A stretch of DNA of 64,000 nt from Micromonospora sp. WMMD1155 (lineage in GTDB: Bacteria > Actinomycetota > Actinomycetes > Mycobacteriales > Micromonosporaceae): NCBI RefSeq assembly GCF_029581275.1, contig NZ_CP120742.1, positions 1,710,501 through 1,774,500 on the forward strand, given 5' to 3'. A program made the translations under genes and the position numbers. The notes under the pieces were generated by a model. The model was not told the DNA's origin and ran no database searches. It worked only from the letters and a program-made list of their open reading frames with translations. This document shows positions 32,380 through 41,024 of the stretch, piece after piece (the stretch's first letter is position 1; each line of letters starts with the position of its first letter).

Positions 32380-32625
32380 GACGGGGGCAAGGGCCGGGGA
32401 CGGGGACGGGGGCCAGGGGCCTCGGGCAAGGGCCGGGGCCGGGGACAGGGACGGGGGCCAGGGGCCGGGGGCAAGGGCCGGGGGCCGGGGCCGGGGGCCA
32501 GGGCCGGGGCCGGGGGCCAGGGCCGGGGCCGGGGGCCAGGGCCGGGGGCCGGGGACGGGGCCGGGGCCGGGGACGGGGCCGGGGACGGGGGACGGGGCCG
32601 GGGGCCGGGGGCCGGGGGCAGCCGC
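32380..32625. repeat. G-rich degenerate tandem repeat (GGGGCC family)
   Basis: About 245 bases built almost only from GGGGCCGGGG, GGGGCCAGG and GGGGACGGGG units of 6 to 12 bases. The plus strand has dozens of G3-G5 runs and could form G-quadruplexes. It ends directly at the stop of the acetoacetyl-CoA synthetase gene, so its C-rich complement is in the mRNA 3' end. Confidence 0.85.
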
Positions 32626-32626
32626 C

Positions 32627-34597
32627 CTAGGCGGGGGTTCTCGACTGGGCGAAGGTGGCGAACGCGGTCAGGGACTCCGGGTTGGCCAGTGCGCCCTTGG
32701 CGGCCGCCTGGTCGACCGGGGTGCCGGTGAGGATCTTCTTGACCGGCACCTCCAGCTTCTTCGCCGACAGGGTGCGGGGCACCGAACGCACCTGGTGGAT
32801 CTCGTCGGGCACGTGTCGGGGCGAGAGCGCGGAGCGCAGTTCGCGGCAGATCGCCGCGCGCATCGGGTCGTCCAACGTCAGGCCGTCGGCGAGCACCACG
32901 AAGAGCAGTAGCTCGCCGGCGCCGCCCTCGTCGTCCTCCAGGTGCACGACGACGGAGTCGAGCACCTCGTCCAGCCCCTCGACCACGGAGTAGAACTCGG
33001 CGGTGCCCAGCCGCACCCCGCCCCGGTTCAGGGTGGCGTCGGAGCGTCCGGTGATCACGCAGCCGCCCCGCTCGTTGATGGTGATCCAGTCCCCGTGCCG
33101 CCACACGCCCGGGTAGACGTCGAAGTACGCCTCGGCGTAACGGACGCCGTCCGGGTCGTTCCAGAAGCCCACCGGCATGCTCGGCATCGGCTCGGTGATC
33201 ACCAACTCGCCCAACTCGCCGATGACCGGGGTGCCGTCGGCGGAGCGGGCCTCCACCTTGGCGCCCAGGGCACGGCAGGCGATCTCACCGGCGTACACCG
33301 GCAGCAACGGCACCCCACCGACGAAGCCGGTGCACACGTCGGTGCCGCCGGAGAGCGACTGGAGTTGAAGGTGGTCGCCGACGGTCTCGTACACCCAGCG
33401 GAAGCCCTCGGCGGGCAACGGCGCACCGGTGGAACCCACCCCGCGCAGCGCGGACAGGTCGGCGATCTCCCGGGGGACCAACCCGGCCTTGCGGCAGGCC
33501 AACAGGAACGGTGCCGAGGTGCCGAAGTACGTGGTGCCGGTCTCCGCCGCCAACCGCCACAGCCCGCCGAGGTCGGGGTGACCCGGGTTGCCGTCGAAGA
33601 GCACGATGGTCGCGCCCACCGCCGGGCCGGAGACCAGGAAGTTCCACATCATCCAGCCGGTGGTGGTGAACCAGAAGAACCGGTCCGCCGGGCCCAGGTC
33701 GTGGTGCAGGGCGAGCATCTTCAGGTGTTCCAGCAGGATGCCACCGTGGCCGTGCACGATCGGCTTGGGCAGCCCGGTGGTGCCCGAGGAGTAGAGGACG
33801 TAGAGCGGGTGGTCGAACGGCACCGGCGTGAACGTCAACGGCTCGTCGGTCGGCGCGGCCAGCTCGGCCCAGCCCAGCGCCCCGTCCGGCGGTGTGCCCT
33901 GCCGGTCGAGGTAGGAGATGCTCACGGTGTGCCGCAGCGACGGCAGGGCGGCCCGGATCGCGGCCACCTCGGCGCGGCGGTCCACCGGCTTGTCGCCGTA
34001 GCGGTAGCCGTCCACGGCGACGAGCACCGTCGGCTCGATCTGCTGCCACCGGTCGGTGACACTGCGGGTGCCGAACTCGGGCGCGCAGGACGAGAAGACC
34101 GCGCCCAGGCTGGCGGCGGCCAGCAGGAGGACGTACGTCTCACCGATGTTGGGGGCGTACGCCGCCACCCGGTCACCGGCGGTGACGCCGAGGCGACGCA
34201 GCCCGGCCGACACCCGGCGGACCTGCTCACGCAACTCTCCGGCGGTCAGCGTGACCGGCGGTCGGGTCTGCCCGTGCGCGATCACCACCGGGTCGTCGTC
34301 GGCACGCCCCGGCATCCGCAGCACGTTCTCCGCGTAGTTGAGCGTGGCCCCGGGGAACCAGCGGGCCCCGGGCATGCTCCGCTCGGCGAGCGTGGCGGTG
34401 GGCGGGGTGTGCGCGATCACCTCGAAGTGGTCCCAGATGGAGCGCCAGAACCCGTCCAGGTCGGTGGTGGACCAGCGCCACAGCGCGTCGTAGTCGGCGA
34501 AGTCCAGCCCCCGGTGCTCCCGCAGCCAGCGCAGGTAGTCGCCGATCCGGGACCGCTCGCGTACGTCCGTCGGCGGCGCCCACAGCATGTCACCCAC
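32627..34597 (-). CDS. Acetoacetyl-CoA synthetase
   Basis: A 656-residue AMP-forming acyl-CoA synthetase, the usual length of acetoacetate-CoA ligases. Motifs in order: ACS_N-type start RIGDYLRWLREHRGLDFADYDALWRWS, W-FPGATLNYAENVL, the P-loop YSSGTTGLPKPIVHGHGG, GSTGAPLP, and GRSDATLNRGGVRLG before the C-terminal swivelling domain with catalytic Lys in PRTLSAKKLEVPVKK. It activates acetoacetate for polyhydroxybutyrate, sterol-like or polyketide metabolism. The GTG at 34597 is chosen for the GGGAGG eight bases upstream; an ATG at 34588 is an alternative. A thioesterase gene lies 142 bases upstream. Confidence 0.92.
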   Translation of the reverse strand: MGDMLWAPPTDVRERSRIGDYLRWLREHRGLDFADYDALWRWSTTDLDGFWRSIWDHFEVIAHTPPTATLAERSMPGARWFPGATLNYAENVLRMPGRADDDPVVIAHGQTRPPVTLTAGELREQVRRVSAGLRRLGVTAGDRVAAYAPNIGETYVLLLAAASLGAVFSSCAPEFGTRSVTDRWQQIEPTVLVAVDGYRYGDKPVDRRAEVAAIRAALPSLRHTVSISYLDRQGTPPDGALGWAELAAPTDEPLTFTPVPFDHPLYVLYSSGTTGLPKPIVHGHGGILLEHLKMLALHHDLGPADRFFWFTTTGWMMWNFLVSGPAVGATIVLFDGNPGHPDLGGLWRLAAETGTTYFGTSAPFLLACRKAGLVPREIADLSALRGVGSTGAPLPAEGFRWVYETVGDHLQLQSLSGGTDVCTGFVGGVPLLPVYAGEIACRALGAKVEARSADGTPVIGELGELVITEPMPSMPVGFWNDPDGVRYAEAYFDVYPGVWRHGDWITINERGGCVITGRSDATLNRGGVRLGTAEFYSVVEGLDEVLDSVVVHLEDDEGGAGELLLFVVLADGLTLDDPMRAAICRELRSALSPRHVPDEIHQVRSVPRTLSAKKLEVPVKKILTGTPVDQAAAKGALANPESLTAFATFAQSRTPA

Positions 34598-34739
34598 TGG
34601 TCCACCCTCCCCTGGCCCGGCACGACACTGTGTTTGGGCCGTGGCGCCATCTTGCCCTACCTCGAAGCGCCATTCTGCGCAGCGGGTACGCCGACCGACG
34701 CGTGCCCGTCCCACACTCCACCCGGCCGACCTGTGTGGG

Positions 34740-35258
34740 TCAGCCGGCGCGATGGGCCTGGATGGCGCGGCGGCGGGCGAGGCGGTGCGCCCGGCGGATC
34801 TCCGCCTCCTTGTACCGGCGCTCGTCCTCCGCCGTCTCCGGCAGCACCGGGCGGACCACCCGCGGCGCCCCGCCGACGTCCACCCCGACGAAGACCAGGT
34901 ACGCGGTGGCCACCCGGACCGCGGCGTCCTCGGCCGAGTCCCACCGTTCGGCCACCACCCGCACGCCGACCTCCATCGAGGTCTGGCCGGTCCAGTTGAC
35001 CTGCGCGTGCGCGTGCACCAGGTCACCGACCCGGACCGCCTCGGAGAAGACGATCTCGTCGATCGCCGCGGTGACCGCCGTGCCGCCACTGTGCCGGGCC
35101 GCGGCGGCACCCGCCACGTCGTCGACGAACTTCATCAGGACCCCGCCGTGCACGGTGCCGTACAGGTTCACGTCCACCGCGGTCATGATCTTGCTTAGCG
35201 TGACCCGCGAGTACGACGTCGGCTTGCCGATCGGAGCGGCGGAGAGGTGCTCAGTCAT
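34740..35258 (-). CDS. Acyl-CoA thioesterase (hotdog fold, YciA/BACH type)
   Basis: A 172-residue hotdog-fold thioesterase. NLYGTVHGGVLMKFVDDVAGAAAARHSGG contains the catalytic G-x-x-HGG-D pattern of cytosolic acyl-CoA hydrolases; VFVGVDVGGAPRVVRPVLPET is the C-terminal strand. It releases CoA from acyl-CoA. The ATG lies seven bases after a TACCGT -10 box without Shine-Dalgarno, so it is probably leaderless, and its -10 overlaps the -10 of the divergent gene at 35282. It may act with the acetoacetyl-CoA synthetase downstream on the same strand. Confidence 0.88.
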   Translation of the reverse strand: MTEHLSAAPIGKPTSYSRVTLSKIMTAVDVNLYGTVHGGVLMKFVDDVAGAAAARHSGGTAVTAAIDEIVFSEAVRVGDLVHAHAQVNWTGQTSMEVGVRVVAERWDSAEDAAVRVATAYLVFVGVDVGGAPRVVRPVLPETAEDERRYKEAEIRRAHRLARRRAIQAHRAG

Positions 35259-35265
35259 GTCGAAA

Positions 35266-35275
35266 ACGGTACGGT
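35266..35275. promoter_or_regulatory. Overlapping divergent -10 boxes for two leaderless genes
   Basis: Minus-strand TACCGT (35271-35266) and plus-strand TACGGT (35270-35275) overlap by two bases inside the repeat ACGGTACGGT. They stand seven and six bases before start codons only 23 bases apart (35258 minus, 35282 plus). Polymerase cannot occupy both at once. No clear -35 was seen for either; each would lie in the other gene's coding sequence. Confidence 0.6.
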
Positions 35276-35281
35276 GCGCGG

Positions 35282-35953
35282 ATGCGACATCTCTGGAGCT
35301 TCCTCGCCGGGCTGGTGGTGGCGCCCATCACCTGGGTGCTGGTCACACTCGGGCAGGACGGGTCGAGCCGGACGGTCGACCGCTGGGTGGAGATCGGCAC
35401 GTTCAACACCGCCAACCTGATCGAGCCGGCCGTGTACCTCGGTGTCGGCGGTGTCCTGCTGGGCCTGCTCGGCACGCTGCGTTTCTCACCGCTGGGCCCG
35501 CTGGTGGCCGGATTGCTGCTGGTCACCCCGTACATCGGGATGTTCGTGGCGCCGTTCACGGTGCGGGACGCGATCCCGCACGAGTGGAAGGTGTTCGGCG
35601 ATCCGCTGCCGCTGCGGCTGCCGGTGGAGAACGGCACGCTCTTCCTGATCGGTCTGCTGCTGCTGATGGCGACGTTCAGCATGCAGCGGTGGCGGCAGTG
35701 GCCCAGCCCGGCGACCGAGCCGGCCGCGACGCCGGCCCCCGCGCCGGACGGAGGCCCCCGCAACGACGACTTCACGCTCACCGACTGGCCGCCGGCCACG
35801 CCGGCGGAGCGGGACACCCCGCCCCTCACTCTGGGTTACCCGGCCGATCCGACGCCGACCGAGCCGCTGCCGCGCCGGGTCGGCGGCGAGTCGCCCTGGT
35901 CGGCACCACCGCGCGGCCAGACGCGCCCCGAGGACACCACCGAGATCCGCTGA
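35282..35953 (+). CDS. Hypothetical four-helix membrane protein
   Basis: A 223-residue protein with four predicted membrane helices (about 5-25, 47-66, 70-92, 118-136) and a Pro/Thr-rich cytoplasmic tail of about 80 residues. No enzymatic motif is seen. The ATG follows TACGGT by six bases and has no Shine-Dalgarno. It shares a 23-base divergent promoter with the thioesterase and ends 48 bases before the convergent transporter gene. Function unknown. Confidence 0.8.
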   Translation: MRHLWSFLAGLVVAPITWVLVTLGQDGSSRTVDRWVEIGTFNTANLIEPAVYLGVGGVLLGLLGTLRFSPLGPLVAGLLLVTPYIGMFVAPFTVRDAIPHEWKVFGDPLPLRLPVENGTLFLIGLLLLMATFSMQRWRQWPSPATEPAATPAPAPDGGPRNDDFTLTDWPPATPAERDTPPLTLGYPADPTPTEPLPRRVGGESPWSAPPRGQTRPEDTTEIR

Positions 35954-36001
35954 ACCGTCGGGCGGGTCGGGTTCACCCGGCCCGCCCGCTGTCTCGCCCG
36001 G

Positions 36002-37306
36002 CTAGTGCGCCGCGACCGCGAGGTCCGGGTCGACGGTGCCGAGACCGGCCCGGGGAACCACGACGAGCATGACGGCCAGCGAGGCGGCCATCCCGCCCGC
36101 GATGACGATCGCCATCGGCACGCTTCCGGTGCCGAACAGACCCGCCAGCGGCGCGGACAACGCACCGATGCCGAACTGCACAGCGCCGAGCAGCGCCGCG
36201 GCGGTGCCCGCGGCCTCGCTGTGCCGGCTCATCGCCAGCGCCGGGGCGTTCGGCAGGGCAAGCCCGGCGGCGGCCAGCACGAGCCACAGCGCGGCGAGCA
36301 GGGTGCCCAGACCGCCGAAGCCGGTGGCCGCGAACAGGATCAGCAACAGCCCGGCCGCCGTGCCGGCGATCAGGGCGCTGACCAGGATCTGCTGCGGGGT
36401 GTAGCGACGCAGCAGCCGCACGTTGAACTGGGTGGCCGCGATCAGACCCACCGCACCGGCCCCGAAGGCCACACCGAACTCCTGCTCGTCGAGGCCGTAC
36501 TCCCGCTGGAGGACGAACGACGACCCGGAGACGTACGCGAACAGGGCGGCCATCGCCAGCCCGGCGACCAGCACCAGCCCGACGAACGCCCGGTCGTTGA
36601 AGAGTCCCCGGTAGTCGCGCAGGGTGGCAGCCACCCCTCCGTGCCGTCGACGCGCCACCGGAAGGGTCTCCTGGAGCCGGAGTGCGGCCACGACGATCAG
36701 CAGCACGCCCAGCACCGCCAGGGCGGCGAAGACGCCCCGCCAGTCGGTCCAGCGCAGCAGGCCGCTGCCGAGGGTCGGCGCGAGGATGGGCGCCAGACCC
36801 ATGACGAGCATCAACCGCGAGAAGATCCGCGCGAAGGAGGCCCCGCTGAACAGGTCGCGGACGACCGCGGTGGCGACCACGGTGGCGGCCGCGACACCGA
36901 GCCCCTGGAGGACCCGCAGCGTGCCGAGCACCGCGATGTTGGGCGCGAAGACGCACAGCACGGAGGCCACGATGTGCGCGGCCAACCCGGCCAGCAGCGG
37001 AGTGCGCCGTCCGACCACATCGGAGAGCGGGCCGATCAGCAACTGGCCCAGGGCGAGGCCGACGAGCGTGCCGGTGAGCGTCAACTGCACAGCGGTCTCG
37101 GTGGTCTCAAGACCCGCCGTGATGGCGGGGAGCGCGGGCAGGTACATGTCGATGGTCAGCGGCCCGATCGCGATCAACGCACCCAGGACGAGGACGAGTT
37201 GCGCCCGCTGACGGTTGGTCATCAGATCGCCGGGCAGGACGCTCGCGGTGGTCGTCGGATCTGCCGTGCGGGTGCCCGCTCCGGTCTCTTCCACGGACTG
37301 CTTCAT
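36002..37306 (-). CDS. Bcr/CflA-family multidrug efflux transporter (MFS)
   Basis: A 434-residue major facilitator with 12 predicted helices. The Bcr/CflA signature is clear: LGALIAIGPLTIDMYLPALPAI in helix 1, GQLLIGPLSDVVGRRTPLLAG in loop 2-3, and RVLQGLGVAAATVVATAVVRDLFSG in motif C, marking a drug:proton antiporter. The N-terminus has a short polar extension. The ATG at 37306 fits best; the longer frame has no site. It is divergent from the ECF sigma operon at 37461, so it may respond to the same stress, though no shared operator was found in the 154-base gap. Confidence 0.88.
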   Translation of the reverse strand: MKQSVEETGAGTRTADPTTTASVLPGDLMTNRQRAQLVLVLGALIAIGPLTIDMYLPALPAITAGLETTETAVQLTLTGTLVGLALGQLLIGPLSDVVGRRTPLLAGLAAHIVASVLCVFAPNIAVLGTLRVLQGLGVAAATVVATAVVRDLFSGASFARIFSRLMLVMGLAPILAPTLGSGLLRWTDWRGVFAALAVLGVLLIVVAALRLQETLPVARRRHGGVAATLRDYRGLFNDRAFVGLVLVAGLAMAALFAYVSGSSFVLQREYGLDEQEFGVAFGAGAVGLIAATQFNVRLLRRYTPQQILVSALIAGTAAGLLLILFAATGFGGLGTLLAALWLVLAAAGLALPNAPALAMSRHSEAAGTAAALLGAVQFGIGALSAPLAGLFGTGSVPMAIVIAGGMAASLAVMLVVVPRAGLGTVDPDLAVAAH

Positions 37307-37460
37307 CGTCTCGTTCTCTCTGCGGATGTGACGAGCGGGGGTCGTGGTGGAGGTGAACGCGCGGAGGGCGTGCGGCGTTCCCGGTGTGTGGAGAGTCACC
37401 GATGCCGGGTGTGACGGCGGTCACGCTCCAGAGAGAACCCAAGCAGGGGTACGCGTCGTC

Positions 37461-38024
37461 TTGCCTTTCGTGAGACGAAGTCTGGACGGGCTCGACGAGG
37501 GCGAACTGCTCCGCCGAGTCGCTCGGGGCGACCGGAGCGCGTTCGACGCGCTGTACCGGCGTACCGCCCCCTGGTTGACCGCGCGCCTGCGGCGGCGCTG
37601 CGCCGACGAGGACGTGGTGGCCGAGGTGTTGCAGGAGACGTACCTGGCGGTGTGGCGGTCGGCCGGAAGCCAGGCGCGGTCGTCCTCCACCTCCGGCAGC
37701 GCGGTGGGCTGGTTGTGGACGATCGCCGCCCACCGGCTGGTCGACGCGTTCCGCCACCGGGCTCGGCGCGAGCGGATCCCGGCGGTGCAGACCTTCGAGA
37801 CGGTGGCCCCGGCCGCCGAGGAGGAGGCGTTGGCCGGGGGGATGGACGCGAACCTCGAAAAGGCCCTGCACGCGCTACCTCCGGAGTTACGACAGGTGCT
37901 CCGCGCGATGGTCCTCGACGGTCTGACCGCCCGGGAGACGTCGCTGCTGCTCGGCATGCCCGAGGGCACCGTGAAGACCCGTGCGCGACGGGCCCGAATC
38001 GCACTCCGGGAGGCGCTGTCATGA
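37461..38024 (+). CDS. ECF sigma factor
   Basis: A 187-residue ECF sigma factor. Region 2 appears as GDRSAFDALYRRTAPWL, VVAEVLQETYLAVWRSAG and VGWLWTIAAHRLVDAFRHRARRE; region 4 as LPPELRQVLRAMVLDGLTARETSLLLGMPEGTVKTRARRARIALRE. The start is uncertain: TTG at 37461 gives LPFVRRSLDGL with a weak GGGG upstream, GTG at 37470 is possible, and there is no good ATG. Its stop overlaps the anti-sigma gene (ATGA). This heads a five-gene set of sigma factor, zinc anti-sigma factor and ABC transporter. Confidence 0.85.
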   Translation: MPFVRRSLDGLDEGELLRRVARGDRSAFDALYRRTAPWLTARLRRRCADEDVVAEVLQETYLAVWRSAGSQARSSSTSGSAVGWLWTIAAHRLVDAFRHRARRERIPAVQTFETVAPAAEEEALAGGMDANLEKALHALPPELRQVLRAMVLDGLTARETSLLLGMPEGTVKTRARRARIALREALS

Positions 38025-38818
38025 CCACTCACCCCACACCCGCTCTCATCTCCCACTACGCCTCGGGCGGTGTCGGCGTCGACGACGCGACCATCTGGGC
38101 GGTGGAGGCGCACCTGGAGACCTGCGCCGACTGCCGGGGGCTACTGGCCGACGCGGTCGACCCCGGCACGCGTGAACTGCTGGACCGGGTGGCCGGCGCG
38201 GTCGCCGCCGGGATCGCCGGCGGCCCCGGACCGGTGCGTCGGCGACGGTTACCACGTACCGGGGTCGCCGCTCGGATGCTGCCCTGGCTCGCCACCGCCG
38301 CCGGGCTGATGCTCGCCGCGGTCCTGTTCGAGAAGACCTTCGCCAGCCTGCCGTCGCTGGTGCTGCTGGTCGCTCCGGTCGCGCCACTGCTACCGGTGGC
38401 CGCCGTGTGGAGTCGACGAGTCGACCCGGCCTGGGAGTTGGCGGCCACCACCCCCCGTACCGGCCTGCCGCTGCTCATGCGCCGCACGTTGGGGGTGCTG
38501 GTCGCGGTCCTGCCGGTCCTGGCGGTCGCCGGTTGGGGCACCGGGCACTCCCCCGGCCTCTGGTTGCTGCCGGCGCTGGGCTTCACCGCCGGGGCGTTGG
38601 CGCTCGGCACGGTGGTGGGGATCGACCGCGCCGCGCTCATCCTGGCGCTGACCTGGTCCGCGGGCGTGGTGGCGCCGAGCCTGGTCGGCGGGCGACTCCC
38701 GGCCGTCCTCGCGGGCGGCAGTCCGACCGGTTGGACGCTCGCCACAGTGCTGTTGCTGGCCGTGGTCCTCGTCCAGGCCCGATGGCGGTCGCAGTTACCC
38801 ACCAGCACCTTCCGATGA
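38021..38818 (+). CDS. Zinc-type membrane anti-sigma factor
   Basis: A 265-residue protein. The N-terminal 55 residues hold the zinc anti-sigma motif H-x3-C-x2-C in HLETCADC, preceded by a helical stretch (LISHYASGGV...ATIWAVEAH). Six predicted membrane helices fill residues 90-255, more than the single helix of most zinc anti-sigma factors. It probably holds the upstream sigma factor at the membrane until a signal arrives. Its start overlaps the sigma stop, and the ABC transporter genes follow immediately. Confidence 0.83.
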   Translation: MTTHPTPALISHYASGGVGVDDATIWAVEAHLETCADCRGLLADAVDPGTRELLDRVAGAVAAGIAGGPGPVRRRRLPRTGVAARMLPWLATAAGLMLAAVLFEKTFASLPSLVLLVAPVAPLLPVAAVWSRRVDPAWELAATTPRTGLPLLMRRTLGVLVAVLPVLAVAGWGTGHSPGLWLLPALGFTAGALALGTVVGIDRAALILALTWSAGVVAPSLVGGRLPAVLAGGSPTGWTLATVLLLAVVLVQARWRSQLPTSTFR

Positions 38819-38835
38819 CGAGATACGGAGAGATG

Positions 38836-39639
38836 ATGATGCGTACGGTCAGCGTGGCGGAGACCGCGCCGTCGACGTACCCGTGGGCGGTGCACGCCGA
38901 GACGTTGCAGGTCAAGGCCGGTCGACACCTGGCGGTCAACGGTCTGGACCTGTCGTTGGGCATCGGCGTGCACGGGCTGCTCGGCCCCAACGGCGCCGGC
39001 AAGACGACGTTGATGCGGGCCCTGGCCACCGTGGTGAAGCCGGCCGCTGGTCGGCTCACCCTGCTGGGCGCGGAGGTCACCGCCGGGGCGGACCTGCGCC
39101 GGGTACGACGTGGCCTGGGCTACCTGCCGCAGCACTTCGGTTTCTACCCGCGTTTCACGGTCCGGGAGTTCGTCGAGTACCTGGCCTGGCTCAAGGAGAT
39201 GCCGAAATCGGTCATCCCCGGTGCGGTGCAACGGGCCATCGAACGGGTCGGGCTGGCGGATCGCGCCGACTTCCGGATGAAGACGCTGTCCGGCGGGATG
39301 CTGCGCCGCGCCGGCATCGCCCAGGCGATCGTCAACGACCCGCAGGTGCTGCTGCTCGACGAGCCGACCGTCGGCCTGGACCCGGAGCAGCGTCTCGACT
39401 TCCGTGAGCTGCTGCGCGAGATCGGCCTGGACAGCTGCGTGCTCGTCTCCACCCACCTGGTCGAGGACGTGGCGGTGGCCTGCACCGACGTGGTGCTGGT
39501 CAGCGAGGGCCGGTTGGTGTGGCAGGGCAGCACCGGTGAGCTGGCCGAGCAGGGCGGCGCCGACGACGCCGGTGACAGCGCCACCGAGCGCGGCTACTCG
39601 TCGGTGCTGCGCGCCTACCGTGGCCGGGTGTCGGCGTGA
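38836..39639 (+). CDS. ABC transporter ATP-binding protein
   Basis: A 267-residue ATPase: Walker A GPNGAGKTT (about 50-58), Q-loop LPQHFGFYPRFTVREFVEYLAW, signature LSGGMLRR, Walker B LLLDEPTVGLDPEQR and switch histidine VSTHLVEDV. This resembles exporters of the multidrug/lantibiotic or copper-type (NosF-like) class. Three ATGs (38833, 38836, 38839) stand in a row after GGAG; 38836 gives five-base spacing, while an ATG at 38815 overlaps the previous stop. Its stop overlaps the permease gene. It works with the two following membrane proteins. Confidence 0.87.
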   Translation: MMRTVSVAETAPSTYPWAVHAETLQVKAGRHLAVNGLDLSLGIGVHGLLGPNGAGKTTLMRALATVVKPAAGRLTLLGAEVTAGADLRRVRRGLGYLPQHFGFYPRFTVREFVEYLAWLKEMPKSVIPGAVQRAIERVGLADRADFRMKTLSGGMLRRAGIAQAIVNDPQVLLLDEPTVGLDPEQRLDFRELLREIGLDSCVLVSTHLVEDVAVACTDVVLVSEGRLVWQGSTGELAEQGGADDAGDSATERGYSSVLRAYRGRVSA

Positions 39640-41024
39640 CCGGACGAATCCTCCGCATCGAACTCCGCCGGTCGGCGGCTCTCGGTGTCGCCCTCCTGTC
39701 GCTGGTCATCGGCGCGGCGCTGGTGCTCACGTCCACCGAGTTCTACGCGGGGCGGTGGATGCAACTGGCGATCACCGCCCGGATGATGCTGATGGTGCTG
39801 CTGCCCCTGGCGCTGGCCGGCGGAGCGTTGCTGGGTCGCCGGGACGCCCGTTGCCGGGTCGGCGAGTTGTTCGCCAGCACCGTCCGGCCACGGTGGCAGC
39901 GCGTCGGTCCGACCGCCGGCGCGCTCGCCGTCGCGGTGGTGACCGCGTACCTCCTGATGTTCCTCGTCGCGGCCGGATGGGTGGTGCGGACGTCGGGCTA
40001 CTTCCCGGCCAACACGATCGTCGTGTTCGCCGTCGGCGTGCCGGCCTTGATCGCCGCGGCCTGGCTGGGCATGGCCGCCGGTCGGGCCGTGCCCCGCCTG
40101 GTCACCGCCCCCCTCGTCGCCGTGCTCGGCTTCGTCCTGGTGGGCCTGGTCCCGGAGTGGGTCATGATGGCCGACGCCGCGTCCACTCTCGCCAGGTTCC
40201 GGCCGGAACCGTCGGCGGTGCTGCTCGTTCCGGTCTTCACCGGCGGCGTGGACGACTTCCAGACCGTCACCAACCGGGTCAGCCTGCTCCAGATGGTGTG
40301 GCTGGTGTCCCTCGCCGCCACCGGGCTGCTGCTCCTGGGCGCGGTCCGGCGTCGGGCCGTCGCGTTGGCAGTGCTCCCCGCGGTGCTCGGCGCCGCGGTC
40401 ACCGTGCCGCTGCTGCCGGTGGGCGGAACCCGCGGCGCGGTCGTCGCCGACCCGGTCGCCGTCGAGCTGGTCTGCGCCAACGACGGCCCGCAGGTCTGCG
40501 TGACCCGCGCACACGCCGGGGTGCTGCCCGACATCGTCGGCCCGGCCCGGGAGGCCCTGGCAGTGATCGCGGCGAAGCTACCCGACGCCCCGGTCCGGGC
40601 GGTGGAGACCCGACAGGTCGCCTACTGGGCGCAACTCGAACCCGACCTGTCACCGCCCCGGCACCCCGGCGACACCCTCGTCTTCGAGACCCCGACGATC
40701 AACCGCAGCGGAGGTGCCGACCTGTCCGACGGTTACTTCGTGCCGTCGCTGCTGCGGGCCGTCTGGGAGCAGGAGTGCGGCGAAGGGTCGGAGGACGACG
40801 AGCCCCTCGCCCGGATGCTCGCCGCCGCCTGGCTGACCGACCGACCACCGTCCCTGGAGTCCTGGTGGGATCGCGCGGACGCCGAACGGGCGCAGCGCGC
40901 CTACCAGGCGCTGGTGAGCCTGCCGCAGGCCGAGCAGCGGCAACGGATGGCAGCGGCACGCGAGGCGGCCCTGGACTGCCGGACCGACGCCCTGCTGGCG
41001 CTCCTGCCCGAGGACAAGCCGTGA
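39636..41024 (+). CDS. ABC transporter permease-like membrane protein with large C-terminal domain
   Basis: A 462-residue protein. The first 260 residues contain six to seven predicted membrane helices, starting RILRIELRRSAALGVALLSL as in ABC-2 permeases. A C-terminal soluble domain of about 200 residues follows with a C-x5-C pair (VCANDGPQVC) and EQECGEGSEDD. The GTG start overlaps the ATPase stop (GTGA) and its stop overlaps the next gene, so it is translationally coupled. The large tail is unusual for an ABC-2 permease and may be a sensor or substrate-handling domain; I do not recognise it. Confidence 0.75.
   Translation: MTGRILRIELRRSAALGVALLSLVIGAALVLTSTEFYAGRWMQLAITARMMLMVLLPLALAGGALLGRRDARCRVGELFASTVRPRWQRVGPTAGALAVAVVTAYLLMFLVAAGWVVRTSGYFPANTIVVFAVGVPALIAAAWLGMAAGRAVPRLVTAPLVAVLGFVLVGLVPEWVMMADAASTLARFRPEPSAVLLVPVFTGGVDDFQTVTNRVSLLQMVWLVSLAATGLLLLGAVRRRAVALAVLPAVLGAAVTVPLLPVGGTRGAVVADPVAVELVCANDGPQVCVTRAHAGVLPDIVGPAREALAVIAAKLPDAPVRAVETRQVAYWAQLEPDLSPPRHPGDTLVFETPTINRSGGADLSDGYFVPSLLRAVWEQECGEGSEDDEPLARMLAAAWLTDRPPSLESWWDRADAERAQRAYQALVSLPQAEQRQRMAAAREAALDCRTDALLALLPEDKP

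Noticed and set aside
32332..32730. Open frames running through the G-rich array
   Set aside because: They exist only because GGGGCC-type repeats contain no stop codons; the translations are Gly/Arg/Pro monotony.
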